The notes under the pieces were generated by a model. The model ran no database searches. It saw only the letters and a program-made list of their open reading frames with translations, and was not told where the DNA came from. 64,000 nt of DNA from assembly GCA_013178375.1 (NCBI GenBank), contig JABLXQ010000009.1, positions 18,347 to 82,346 on the forward strand, in the 5' to 3' direction. Origin of the DNA: Gammaproteobacteria bacterium (lineage in GTDB: Bacteria; Pseudomonadota; Gammaproteobacteria; Pseudomonadales; Ketobacteraceae). Position numbers and translations under genes: made by a program. Shown here one piece after another: positions 17,368 through 26,644 of the stretch (positions within the stretch are counted from its first letter, which is position 1; the number at the start of each line of letters is the position of its first letter).

Positions 17368-20304
17368 TCAAACCAGGGTTTTATGCCAGATCGCCCGCAC
17401 TTCCCGCCGCTCCTCCGCGAACCGGTCGCCGGTCACTTTGGCCGGTTCGTTGAGCAGGGCCAGCCGGTGCGACTCACTGCGGAAGGTCAGGTAGGCCTGC
17501 TGCAGGGCGGTGGCCTCTTCCACAGTCAATAACCCCTCGTCACGGGCCGCATCGAGGATGCGCATGTTGTCGGTCCAGCGGGCCATGGCGGGTTTCTCGC
17601 CACTCCAGCGCAGCACCAGATACTGGGCCAGGAATTCGATGTCGACGATGCCGCCGGGGTCCTGTTTCAGGTCGAAGGTTTCATCGGCCCGCAGCAGGGA
17701 TTCGTCCAGATCCGTCGTGCCCTTGTGGCTGCTGAGCTGGCCCAGCATTTTCAGGCGCATGTCGGTGACGTCCTTTAGCAGCGCGGCCGGATCGCGGGGC
17801 TTGCCCAGGATGGCCTGACGCACGGCGTCGAATTTTTGCGTCAGCCGGGGGCAGCCCGCCAGCACGCGGGCACGCACCAGGGCCTGGTGCTCCCAGGTCC
17901 AGGCTTCGTCCTGCTGGTATTCGCCGAAGGACTTCAGCGAACTCACCAGCAGGCCGGAATTGCCGGACGGCCGCAGCCGCATATCGGTTTCATACAGTTC
18001 ACCACTGGCCATGCGCGTAGTGAGAATATGGATGATGCGCTGGCCCAGACGGGCGAAAAATACCGCGTTGTCGATGGCGTTAGTACCGTCGGTTTCCAGC
18101 GCCGGATGGGCGTCATGAATGAACACCAGATCCAGGTCGGAGCTGTAACTCAGCTCCAGCCCGCCCACCTTGCCGTAACCGACGATGATGAAATCCGGAT
18201 CGCAGGGCACGCCCTTTTCCCGCTGCGGGCGACCGTGCTTTTCCACCATCTGGCGCCAGGCCAGGTCGAACACGCTCTGCAGCAGGGTTTCCGCCAGCCA
18301 GGTCAGGTAATCGCTGACTTTCATCAACGGCAAGGTACCGGCCATTTCCGACGCGGCAACGCGCAACACATGGGCGTGCTTGAATTGGCGCAGGGCGTCC
18401 ATCTGCCGTTCCAGATCGTCCTCGGGAATGCGCAGCAGCTGCTGGCGCAGTTCATTGCTGAGCACGTCTACGGTGAGCGGTTTCAGTAATGAGGCTTCAT
18501 TGAGCAGCGTATCCAGCAGCAGCGGGTAGTGGCACATGGTATCGGCCACCCACGGGCTGGCGCTGAACAGCATGGCCAGCCGGTTGAGCGAGCGCGGATT
18601 CTCCACCAGCAGCGCCATGTAGGCGGAACGGCGGCGCACGGCCTCGATCAGTCGCAGCACCCGCTGCAGCGCAACGTCCGGATTATCCTGCTGGCCGCAG
18701 GCGTTGATGATCAGCGGCATCAGCTTGTCGAGCCGTTCCCGCGCCACTGCCTGCAGGTGTGTAACCTGCTTGCTGGATTTCATTTCGCGGAGCAGGCGCC
18801 AGGTGTCATCCACATCGCGGTAACCCAGCGCGCGCAGATCATCGAGCGCTTCCGGGCCGCTTTCGGATTCCATCCACAGACTCACCGCCTGATCGCGCAC
18901 GCTGACGGCTTCGTCCTTGTTGGAATCGGCGATCAGGTTGGAAAAATGCAGACGTACGCGCTGGCGCACCGCTTCCAGGTGCGCGTAGAAAGCGTCCCAA
19001 TCCACAAACCCAAGCCCGACGGCAATGCGCAACCGGTTGAGATCGTCGTCCGGCAGCAACTGCGTCTGGCGATCCTGCAGCGCCTGGATGCGATGCTCCA
19101 CATTGCGCAGGAAAATATAATCGTCGCGCAATTCCTTCACGATGGTGTGCGGCAGCAATTCCAGATCGCGGATCACATTGAGCACGGTGAGCAGGTTGCG
19201 CTGTTGCAGCTCCTGTTCCTGGCCGCCGCGAATCAGTTGAAATACCTGGGCGATGAATTCGATTTCGCGAATGCCGCCGGCGCCGGTTTTCACGTTGTCT
19301 TCTTTTCCGCGCCGCAACACTTCCTGGTTGATCAGGTTTTTCAGTTCGCGCAGGGATTCGATGACGCCAAAATCCACGTAGCGGCGATACACGAACGGGC
19401 GCAGCGCCAGCAGCAGTTTTTCGCCGTCGCCCAGCGCAGTTCCAGTGCCGATGGCGCGGGCCTTGATCATGGCGTAGCGTTCCCACTCGCGGCCCTGGTC
19501 CTCGTAATAGTTTTCCATCGAGGCGAAGCTCATCGCCAGCGGGCCGCTGGCACCGAACGGGCGCAGCCGCATGTCGACGCGGAAGACAAAACCGTCGCCG
19601 GTATTTTCATCCAGCGCCTTAATCAGACGCTGGCCCAGGCGCAGGAAATATTCGCGGTGATCCAGGGAACGCGCACCGCCGCTGGTTTCGCCGTCGTGGG
19701 CGTAGGCAAACATCAGGTCGATGTCAGACGACAGATTCAATTCCTGCGCGCCCAGCTTGCCCATGCCCAGCACCACCATCGGCATGGGATCGCCGCTCTG
19801 TTTGTAATGGGGCCGACCCCACAGGGGTTCCAGAATGGGGTAGAGTTTTTGCAGCGTCTGGTCGATGCAGGCATCCGCCAGATTGCTAAGGTCGCGGGCG
19901 GTTTCGGCAAACGGCGCCAGACCGGTACTGTCGCGCCAGATGATGCGTACCATTTCCCGCCGCCGCAGCTGGCGCAGGATTTTCATCAGTACGGTTTCGT
20001 CGTTCACGTCCTGCAACAGCGTCTGCAAAGATGCGTGATAAGCAGCATCGTCATACGCACGCCACAAATCCTGTGACCGCACCAGTTCTGCCAGCAATTG
20101 CGGATACCGCTGCAATTGCGTCGCCACATAATCGCTGGCCACCAGCACTGGCACGATCTGCGCCTGCACACGGGGTTCGGTCAGGCAGTCGGCATCCGGT
20201 GCCGGCAGCGCACGCACTGCCTCTGCCAGCCGTTGCAGCAATTGATCGACGTGGGCATGCACAGCGGGGGACAGCGTTGCCAGGGATTCGAGAGTGAGCG
20301 ACAT
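17368..20304 (-). CDS. glnE: Bifunctional glutamine synthetase adenylyltransferase/deadenylylase
   Basis: Controls glutamine synthetase by adding or removing AMP in answer to PII protein and glutamine. At 978 residues it has the full two-domain plan. The deadenylylase nucleotidyltransferase motif is near residue 193 (NLSSDIDLMFAY) and the adenylylase motif near residue 720 (YSSDLDLVFIHD). Each is followed by the conserved RLRP segment (DMRLRPFGASG and DMRLRPSGNSG). A regulatory linker and a helical C-terminus are present. No frameshift is visible. It is transcribed towards ilvE. Confidence 0.97.
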   Translation of the reverse strand: MSLTLESLATLSPAVHAHVDQLLQRLAEAVRALPAPDADCLTEPRVQAQIVPVLVASDYVATQLQRYPQLLAELVRSQDLWRAYDDAAYHASLQTLLQDVNDETVLMKILRQLRRREMVRIIWRDSTGLAPFAETARDLSNLADACIDQTLQKLYPILEPLWGRPHYKQSGDPMPMVVLGMGKLGAQELNLSSDIDLMFAYAHDGETSGGARSLDHREYFLRLGQRLIKALDENTGDGFVFRVDMRLRPFGASGPLAMSFASMENYYEDQGREWERYAMIKARAIGTGTALGDGEKLLLALRPFVYRRYVDFGVIESLRELKNLINQEVLRRGKEDNVKTGAGGIREIEFIAQVFQLIRGGQEQELQQRNLLTVLNVIRDLELLPHTIVKELRDDYIFLRNVEHRIQALQDRQTQLLPDDDLNRLRIAVGLGFVDWDAFYAHLEAVRQRVRLHFSNLIADSNKDEAVSVRDQAVSLWMESESGPEALDDLRALGYRDVDDTWRLLREMKSSKQVTHLQAVARERLDKLMPLIINACGQQDNPDVALQRVLRLIEAVRRRSAYMALLVENPRSLNRLAMLFSASPWVADTMCHYPLLLDTLLNEASLLKPLTVDVLSNELRQQLLRIPEDDLERQMDALRQFKHAHVLRVAASEMAGTLPLMKVSDYLTWLAETLLQSVFDLAWRQMVEKHGRPQREKGVPCDPDFIIVGYGKVGGLELSYSSDLDLVFIHDAHPALETDGTNAIDNAVFFARLGQRIIHILTTRMASGELYETDMRLRPSGNSGLLVSSLKSFGEYQQDEAWTWEHQALVRARVLAGCPRLTQKFDAVRQAILGKPRDPAALLKDVTDMRLKMLGQLSSHKGTTDLDESLLRADETFDLKQDPGGIVDIEFLAQYLVLRWSGEKPAMARWTDNMRILDAARDEGLLTVEEATALQQAYLTFRSESHRLALLNEPAKVTGDRFAEERREVRAIWHKTLV

Positions 20305-20394
20305 GCAGCAGGGATTCCGCGAAACAGGGATCTTTTCATTTTACACCGCGTGGGAAATCCGCCGTGATCCACGGCAATGATTTCCGGCGCGTTT

Positions 20395-22200
20395 TCAGGG
20401 GGACGTGACGGCGGTGGCGCAGTTGTCCGAATCCAGCCGGATTTCCAGCGGCTGGCCCTTGGGCGGCAGCGCGCAGTCCAGCACCTTGCCGCCGGCCCAG
20501 TGGTAGAAACGGTAGGCGTTGCTGTCGAGGGGCTGGGCGAACTGGAAACGGGCGCGGGTGGGCACGCCGTCCCGTGCGTCCATCACGGTGACGATCATGC
20601 CGGACAGACGCAGGCTGTCGCCCTCGGCCAGCGGTGCCTGCGGACCCCGCAACAGGCCTTCCTGCACCGGGTCATACAGGCCCTTGTCGCTGGCCAGATC
20701 GAAGGCGCGGGTGCTGATGACGGTAAGGGTGAGCGGGCGCGTACCGGACGCCAGCAGCCAGGTCTTCGCCGCCACAGGCAGGCCGCGATAGGCGCGCACA
20801 CCATTGATGTAGCCGCCTGCGCTGGACAGGGGCGGATTGAGCAGGATCGGGGTAGTGCCGTTGGGATCGTCCGGCAGGTCCCAGGCAATGGCGCCGCTGT
20901 TGATCATGCCGTCGCCCGCCAGCTTCATCGAGTAGGCTTCCACCGGCAGCAGCAGTGCTGACACCCCCAGATTCAGCGCGATCAGCAGGCCCGCGAACAG
21001 CGCCGTGGCCTGACGCAGGCCCGGCTGTTGCAACAGGCGGCGTTCGCGCCAGGCTTCCAGCCACAAGCCGAGGAATCCGGCTGCGCCAATGCTGGCGGCC
21101 AGCAGCAGACGGCTGTGCGCCACCGTGCTCGCCACCGGCAGCAGACACAACAGCGCGCCCACCAGCCAGAAACGGGCGCGGCGGTCCTGCCGCAGCAGCG
21201 GCCAGCTCAACGCGAGCAGCACACCGAACAGCGTGCCATACACCACCACCCGCGACACCGGCAGCGCCGATCCCAGTTCCGGCGGCACCGCAAAGAACAA
21301 CCCACCCAGCAGATCCAGCCCGCGCTGACCCAGCATCTGCAAAAACAGCTGCGGCGTGGCCAGCGGATCAATGTAGTGACCGGAGCCGACTGCGCCATAA
21401 CCCAACACCGCGCGCACCCCCAGCCAGATCAGCCCCACCAGCACATAGGGCGCCAGCGAGGCAACTCGGTCCTTCCACGACCCATTATCCAGGAACAGCA
21501 CATACGCCAGAATGTAGCAGCCGGTGCTTACCGCCATTTCCCCGCAAAGCAGACCGGCGCCAAACAGCATCACCGCGCGCAGATCGACGATACCGCGCTC
21601 GTGCGCCCGCCACTGATGGTGGAAATACAGCGTCATCACCAGGAACAGGCACGCCAGCAACGCATTGCGGTTGGCGATCCAGCCCGCCGGCACGCCGTGA
21701 CCATACGACAGAGCGAACAGGAACACCGCCCACCAGAGCGCACGCCCCCTTTCCTGCGCTATCGCCAGCCCCTGCCCTGTCGCCGGCCCCTGCAGCGCCG
21801 CAAACAGACGGAAGCTGGTCCACAGCAGAAGCGCGAAAAAAACCAGGCTGTGCACATGCATCAGCAGTGGCCACTGCGGCCACAGCAGGTAATCGATGCC
21901 ATGGGTAAATTCGGCCAGCGGACGCCAGAAGGCGTATTTGACCTCGGGATTGCTCCACCAGGGCAGCAGGCCCAGGTTGGTCAGATCCAGCACCCGCCCC
22001 GGATCGCCATCCAGAAAACTGAACAGGCCGTAGGGACTGGCGGGGCTGTTGGTGTGCAGCACCGGATTCTGCTGCGTCACCAGTCCCCAGTGGAAGTAAT
22101 CGTCCAGCTGCAATCCCACCAGCAGGGACGGCGCCGTCAGCAGCAGCGCCAGCCCCAGCGCCCAGCGGCAATAGCGGGGCAATGTCGCAGAGTTCTCCAT
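20395..22200 (-). CDS. Multi-spanning membrane protein, GT-C-like
   Basis: A 601-residue integral membrane protein with roughly ten hydrophobic helices in the first 430 residues and a soluble C-terminal part of about 170 residues. Near the start, QLDDYFHWGL places two aspartates in the first outer loop, the position of the catalytic acid in GT-C transferases that use lipid-linked donors. I infer a transferase acting on the periplasmic side, but no specific family is recognised. It starts one base after the stop of the acyltransferase gene, so the two form an operon. Both probably modify surface glycans. Confidence 0.6.
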   Translation of the reverse strand: MENSATLPRYCRWALGLALLLTAPSLLVGLQLDDYFHWGLVTQQNPVLHTNSPASPYGLFSFLDGDPGRVLDLTNLGLLPWWSNPEVKYAFWRPLAEFTHGIDYLLWPQWPLLMHVHSLVFFALLLWTSFRLFAALQGPATGQGLAIAQERGRALWWAVFLFALSYGHGVPAGWIANRNALLACLFLVMTLYFHHQWRAHERGIVDLRAVMLFGAGLLCGEMAVSTGCYILAYVLFLDNGSWKDRVASLAPYVLVGLIWLGVRAVLGYGAVGSGHYIDPLATPQLFLQMLGQRGLDLLGGLFFAVPPELGSALPVSRVVVYGTLFGVLLALSWPLLRQDRRARFWLVGALLCLLPVASTVAHSRLLLAASIGAAGFLGLWLEAWRERRLLQQPGLRQATALFAGLLIALNLGVSALLLPVEAYSMKLAGDGMINSGAIAWDLPDDPNGTTPILLNPPLSSAGGYINGVRAYRGLPVAAKTWLLASGTRPLTLTVISTRAFDLASDKGLYDPVQEGLLRGPQAPLAEGDSLRLSGMIVTVMDARDGVPTRARFQFAQPLDSNAYRFYHWAGGKVLDCALPPKGQPLEIRLDSDNCATAVTSP

Positions 22201-22201
22201 G

Positions 22202-23482
22202 TCACTTCCGCAGGTTCATGATCGGACGTTCGATCAGCAGATAGAAAATCAGGGCACCGAAAATGGTGAGCGCCGTACTGTACGCCGTCAGGATGCACAT
22301 CGCTTCCCAGTGGGTGTAATCATAGCGCTCCGGATACTTCTGCATGGCATTCACACCAAGAGAAACCATGGCGACGATGGGCAGCACATGCAACAGGTAC
22401 ATGGAATAGGACAACTGCGCCAGCGGATACCAGATCCGGTTGGCCAGGACCAGGTTCAGCACCCGGCTCATGTAACTCTTTTCCACGCACAGCAGGATCA
22501 GGTATGCCAGGCTGCCGGAAAACAGGTTGCGACTGAAGGTCTGGTACAGGATGTTGCCCCAGTACCAGTCATCGAAATCCCGCGACAGGACCGGCGTCAC
22601 CATCAGCACCACAATACAGGCCAGGCTCAGCCAGCCCAGCACATGGCCCAGCGGCGTGTTGAGAAAGCGCTTGGTAGCCACTTCGTGATGGAAGTAATAA
22701 AACGCCGCCAGACAGCCGCACAGCAGTGCGCCGTAGCGTGTGTACAGGTTGTCATAGAGCACGCTGAAATGATGGGCATGGAAGCTGGGATCGGTCACCA
22801 GCACACTGCCGGGCGTGGCGCGAATCCGCTCATCCGTCATGATCACCACAAAGCAGATCACGAACGACAGCCCCAGCAAACCCCACAGCCAGCGCTCCGG
22901 ACGGTCAAACCGCATCACGAACATCAGCAGCAGCGGGTACAGCAGATAGAACTGCTCCTCGATCGCCAGGGTCCAGGTCCAGTTCATGGCCTGTTCGTCA
23001 TAGGGCAGGAAATTGTTCACGTACAGCACGTTGGCCCACAGGTTGTCGAGCTTCTGCATCTCGCGCCCGGCGTCGTCCAGCGTGTACACCCCGATGAGCA
23101 CATAGACCAGGATCGCCAGCCAGTAGGCCGGGCTCAGGCGCAGAAAACGGCGGGAATAGAAATTCCACATGTGGATCTTGCCGTCGCGGTCGATCTGGCG
23201 CAGCAGGATGCCGCTGATCAGAAAGCCGCTGATGACGAAGAAAATATCCACGCTCTTGTCGGCATTCCAGGCCCAGGACCACGCGAGCCCGCCTTCCTCG
23301 ATCATGTTGATCATTTCAACATCGGGGTGGGCGGCGCAGTAGATGGCGAAGGTGTGGAAGACCAGGATCATCAGCATGGACAGGGCACGAAAGCCGTCCA
23401 GTACCGGGAAGTTGCCGGGAGGGCGAACGAACAATTGCTTGATATTGCGAACCGGTGAAAAGGCCGACAGGAAAGCGTTCAT
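22202..23482 (-). CDS. Acyltransferase 3 family membrane protein (OafA-like)
   Basis: A 426-residue membrane protein that by family knowledge moves an acyl group, often acetyl, to a sugar. The N-terminal motif DGFRALSMLMILVFHTF holds the Arg and His that are essential in OafA-type enzymes, and DIFFVISGFLISGILL is the next conserved helix. About ten transmembrane helices follow, ending with YLLIERPIMNL, the typical final segment. Start choice is uncertain: ATG 23482 fits the family N-terminus but has no clear ribosome site; a TTG at 23581 would add 33 residues of unconserved sequence. It is followed one base later by the GT-C-like gene. Confidence 0.87.
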   Translation of the reverse strand: MNAFLSAFSPVRNIKQLFVRPPGNFPVLDGFRALSMLMILVFHTFAIYCAAHPDVEMINMIEEGGLAWSWAWNADKSVDIFFVISGFLISGILLRQIDRDGKIHMWNFYSRRFLRLSPAYWLAILVYVLIGVYTLDDAGREMQKLDNLWANVLYVNNFLPYDEQAMNWTWTLAIEEQFYLLYPLLLMFVMRFDRPERWLWGLLGLSFVICFVVIMTDERIRATPGSVLVTDPSFHAHHFSVLYDNLYTRYGALLCGCLAAFYYFHHEVATKRFLNTPLGHVLGWLSLACIVVLMVTPVLSRDFDDWYWGNILYQTFSRNLFSGSLAYLILLCVEKSYMSRVLNLVLANRIWYPLAQLSYSMYLLHVLPIVAMVSLGVNAMQKYPERYDYTHWEAMCILTAYSTALTIFGALIFYLLIERPIMNLRK

Positions 23483-23669
23483 AACAACCACTGCGATTTT
23501 TTGTTTTTGTTGCGGGTGCGGTCCCCTGCGGCCCAGTTCCGTTGGCCTGTGTCCGCTTATACCCGGTGAGTTTTTGTACAACGCACGGCCATTCTAGCAA
23601 GCGTTGATGCCGGGTTGGAACGAATGGTAATGAAAAAGATAAACAAATGGGCAGAAAAGGTTCACACAA

Positions 23670-25472
23670 TCAGGAAAGCCCGGTGGTGGCCGGTGCCACC
23701 CGCAGCACTTCCTCCGGCGTGGTCAGGCCGGTGGCGACCTTGTGGGCCCCGGACAGGCGCAGGGTGCGCATGCCTTCCTTCAGGGCCTGCTTGCGGATGG
23801 TGTTGAGTTCGGCAGAGTGGGCGATCATGTCCTTCAGTTCCTGCGACAGCACCATGATCTCGTAGATGCCCACCCGGCCCAGGTAGCCGGTCTTGCGGCA
23901 TTCCAGGCAGCCGACAGGCATCTTGATCTTCTCCGGCATCTTGCCCTTGAAAGGGCTGATCAGGGCTTCCCAGGCCTCGGGGTCGATGTGGGTATCACGC
24001 TTGCAGTGGGGGCACAGGGTGCGCACCAGACGCTGGGCCATCACCCCCAGCAGGGTGGCTGAGATCAGATAGGGAGCAACTCCGAGGTCCATCAGCCGCA
24101 CCACGGCGGACGGCGCATCGTTGGTGTGCAGGGTGGAAATCACCAGGTGCCCGGTGAGGGCCGCCTGGATCGCCATGTTGGCGGTCTCCAGATCGCGGAT
24201 CTCGCCCACCATGATGATGTCCGGGTCCTGCCGCAGCAGGGCGCGCACGCCGTCGGCAAAGGTCAGGTCGATATTGTCCATCACCTGCATCTGGTTGAAG
24301 GCGGGTTCCACCATCTCGATCGGATCTTCGATGGTGCAGACATTCACTTCCCGCGTGGCCAGCTGCTTCAGGGTGGAATACAGCGTGGTGGTCTTACCGG
24401 AGCCGGTGGGGCCGGTCACCAGCACGATGCCGTTGGGCTGGTTCACCATGTTCTGCCATTTTTCATAGTCCTCATCGGTGAGGCCCATCTGGGCAGCCGA
24501 GCGCACCAGCACTTCCGGATCGAAAATCCGCATCACCATCTTTTCGCCGAACGCGGTGGGCAAGGTGGACAAACGCAGTTCCACTTCGCCACCGTCGCCG
24601 CTCTTGGTTTTCAGGCGGCCATCCTGGGGACGGCGTTTTTCCGCCACATCCATGCGGCCGATGATCTTGATCCGGCTGGTAACGGCGGCCATCACGGCGG
24701 CAGGCAGTTCGTACACGTCATGCAGCACACCGTCGATGCGGAAGCGGATATAGCCGTGTTCGCGGCGCGGTTCCAGATGGATGTCGCTGGCGCGCTGGTC
24801 GAAGGCGTACTGCAGCAGCCAGTCCACGATTTTCACGATGTGCTGGTCGTTGGCGTCGGGGGAACCCAGCTCCCCCAGCTGCAGCAGCTGTTCGAAATTG
24901 GTGACGTTGGACTGGCCCGCATCCTTGCCGGTGGCACCCTTGACCGAGCGGGCCAGATTGTAGAATTCCAGCGTGTAGCGACGCAGGTCGGCGGGATTGA
25001 CGATCACCCGCTTGATCTTCTTGCCGCGCAGGGTCTGCTCCAGGCCGTGCTCCCAGTCCGACAGGAACGGCTGGCCGCTGGCGATGGTGACGGACTCCTT
25101 GTCCACTGCCACCGCCAGAATCTCGTGGCGCTCGGCAAAATTGAACGACATCACCGAGGTGGTGGCGGTGACATCCACCTTGAGCGGATCAACGTGATAG
25201 ACCGGCTGGCCGGCACGTTTGGACAGCCATTCTGTGAGCTTGTCCAGGGTCAGCTTCTGATGCTCGTCGTGCTGGTCGGTCAGGTTGAACTTGGCGACGA
25301 ACTGCAGCGGATTCCAGTTCAGTTCGGTCTTTTCCCGGCGCTGGCCAGTGACGAAATTGAGGTCCCGCTCGGTGATGCGTGCATCTTCCACCAGACCGTC
25401 AAGCACCCAGCGCACGTCGATGCGGATGCTGGGCATGCTGAAATTGGCTTTGCCGGGTTTGGCGCTGGACAC
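23670..25472 (-). CDS. GspE/PilB-family secretion or pilus ATPase
   Basis: Hexameric ATPase of 600 residues that by homology powers type II secretion or type IV pilus assembly from the cytoplasm. Walker A GPTGSGKTT is at 354-362, an acidic box follows (TIEDPIEM), then Walker B (IIMVGEIRDLE) and a His box (TLHTNDA). The zinc-binding cysteines CPHC (487-490) and CLEC (522-525) are intact. The N-terminal 150 residues are an unusual lead domain. I chose GTG 25472, which has AGGAG ten bases upstream, over ATG 25436 without one. No pilin, secretin or inner-membrane platform gene lies nearby, so it is an orphan. Confidence 0.9.
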   Translation of the reverse strand: MSSAKPGKANFSMPSIRIDVRWVLDGLVEDARITERDLNFVTGQRREKTELNWNPLQFVAKFNLTDQHDEHQKLTLDKLTEWLSKRAGQPVYHVDPLKVDVTATTSVMSFNFAERHEILAVAVDKESVTIASGQPFLSDWEHGLEQTLRGKKIKRVIVNPADLRRYTLEFYNLARSVKGATGKDAGQSNVTNFEQLLQLGELGSPDANDQHIVKIVDWLLQYAFDQRASDIHLEPRREHGYIRFRIDGVLHDVYELPAAVMAAVTSRIKIIGRMDVAEKRRPQDGRLKTKSGDGGEVELRLSTLPTAFGEKMVMRIFDPEVLVRSAAQMGLTDEDYEKWQNMVNQPNGIVLVTGPTGSGKTTTLYSTLKQLATREVNVCTIEDPIEMVEPAFNQMQVMDNIDLTFADGVRALLRQDPDIIMVGEIRDLETANMAIQAALTGHLVISTLHTNDAPSAVVRLMDLGVAPYLISATLLGVMAQRLVRTLCPHCKRDTHIDPEAWEALISPFKGKMPEKIKMPVGCLECRKTGYLGRVGIYEIMVLSQELKDMIAHSAELNTIRKQALKEGMRTLRLSGAHKVATGLTTPEEVLRVAPATTGLS

Positions 25473-25666
25473 GGGGGGATGACTCCTGGCTGGGTGAGTG
25501 GCAGATGCAGCACTCTGAAAGGATTGTAGTCTCAAGCGCTTAAGGGCTCAAAATCCGGCCCCCGGAATCGTGACCCGGCCCGTAAAATCCGGTATCGTTC
25601 GCGCAAACCAACCTTCCCGGGTCGCCTGTTGTCGGGGCCACCCAGGTGCAGTCACGAGGGCTTGTC

Positions 25667-26197
25667 ATGGAATCCGTCATCGAAAAAATCCTGTATGCCA
25701 GCCGCTGGCTGATGGCGCCGGTGTACCTGGGCCTGAGCGTGCTGCTGCTGGCCCTGGCGATCAAGTTCTTCCAGGAACTGATCCACATTTTCCCGGTGCT
25801 GTTCAGCATGAAGGAGCAGGACCTGATCCTGGCCATGCTGACCCTGATCGACCTGACCCTGGTAGGCAGCCTGATCGTGATGGTGATGTTTTCCGGCTAT
25901 GAAAACTTCGTGTCGCAGATAGACATCGCCGAAACCGGTGAGAAGCTGGCCTGGCTGGGCAAGATGGATGCGGGTTCGCTGAAACTGAAGCTGTCCTCGT
26001 CCATCGTGGCCATTTCGGCCATCCACCTGCTGAAAGCCTATATGGATTTCAAACCCAGCGTCGCCATCGACAGCCCCGAGGAAACCAAGCTGATGTGGCT
26101 GCTGATCGTGCATATGGGCTTCGTGGTATCCACCCTGTTCATGGCGGTGATGGACCACATCGAGCGCAAGACCAAGCTGATGATGATGGGTCACTGA
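25667..26197 (+). CDS. UPF0114/YqhA family inner membrane protein
   Basis: A 176-residue membrane protein of the YqhA type, with no established function. It opens [20 protein letters not shown], a family signature, and has four hydrophobic helices around residues 15-40, 55-80, 110-130 and 145-165, with [12 protein letters not shown] between the second and third. ATG 25667 is preceded by GAGGG at seven bases. It is divergent from the GspE-like gene. A hairpin at 26239-26267 follows it. Confidence 0.88.
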   Translation: MESVIEKILYASRWLMAPVYLGLSVLLLALAIKFFQELIHIFPVLFSMKEQDLILAMLTLIDLTLVGSLIVMVMFSGYENFVSQIDIAETGEKLAWLGKMDAGSLKLKLSSSIVAISAIHLLKAYMDFKPSVAIDSPEETKLMWLLIVHMGFVVSTLFMAVMDHIERKTKLMMMGH

Positions 26198-26644
26198 ACC
26201 TGGCCCCGGTCTGCACCAAAAAACGCCATCATGTACTTCACTGAGTCGCGGGCTCCCCGCATCAGTGGAGGGCGCGGCCCCCTTCCAAAGCGAAACCTGC
26301 CAGTTCAAGCACAGCGCGATTGAACCAAGGTATCACCCCCCGCTCCAGCCCCGTTTTCAGCCTCTCGCCATCCGCTCCCCAGCCGCTTTCCATCCGATCA
26401 AGCCCCTGAATTCCGACGTTTGAGACTGATAAGTCTAATTGACTCAACTTAAATATTTTGTCTCAAATATTGCTGTGCATTTCTGACAGGCCAGCTATAT
26501 TTTCATATGATGTTGCGTGACTGATGGGTTCTGCTGGTGCGTTGGCGACCGGGTATTTGCTGCCCGATGATGCATTGTTGCGCGCGCGACCCCTGATTAC
26601 AGCTTCCGATCCGACCATAACAAACTGAACGGAGTCCAACTCTA
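26198..26644. other. 447-base non-coding stretch before the DUF1302 gene
   Basis: No gene is seen. Near the left end CACTGA (26239-26244) pairs with TCAGTG (26262-26267) around an inner GCGGG/CCCGC stem, a hairpin without a T tract after yqhA. From about 26400 the sequence turns AT-rich and holds the dyads listed separately and a TATATT at 26496-26501. The last 50 bases lead into the DUF1302 start. It is long enough to carry a regulated promoter. Confidence 0.6.
26419..26467. promoter_or_regulatory. Nested dyads upstream of the DUF1302/DUF1329 genes
   Basis: TTTGAGAC (26419-26426) and GTCTCAAA (26460-26467) are perfect inverted 8-mers 33 bases apart. Inside the left arm AGACT-GATA-AGTCT (26424-26437) is another perfect dyad. 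Between them lies TTGACT (26440-26445), a -35-like hexamer. The set sits about 180 bases before the gene start and looks like operator sites for a dimeric regulator. Confidence 0.45.

Noticed and set aside
18529..20076. Open frame of 515 codons antisense to glnE
   Set aside because: Shadow of a complete glnE; composition typical of antisense GC-rich frames.
21028..23458. Long open frames antisense to the GT-C-like and acyltransferase genes
   Set aside because: Rich in Gln, His and Arg, no membrane helices or motifs, while the minus-strand proteins have clear topology.
24126..25529. Open frame of 467 codons antisense to the GspE-like gene
   Set aside because: Shadow of an intact ATPase gene.
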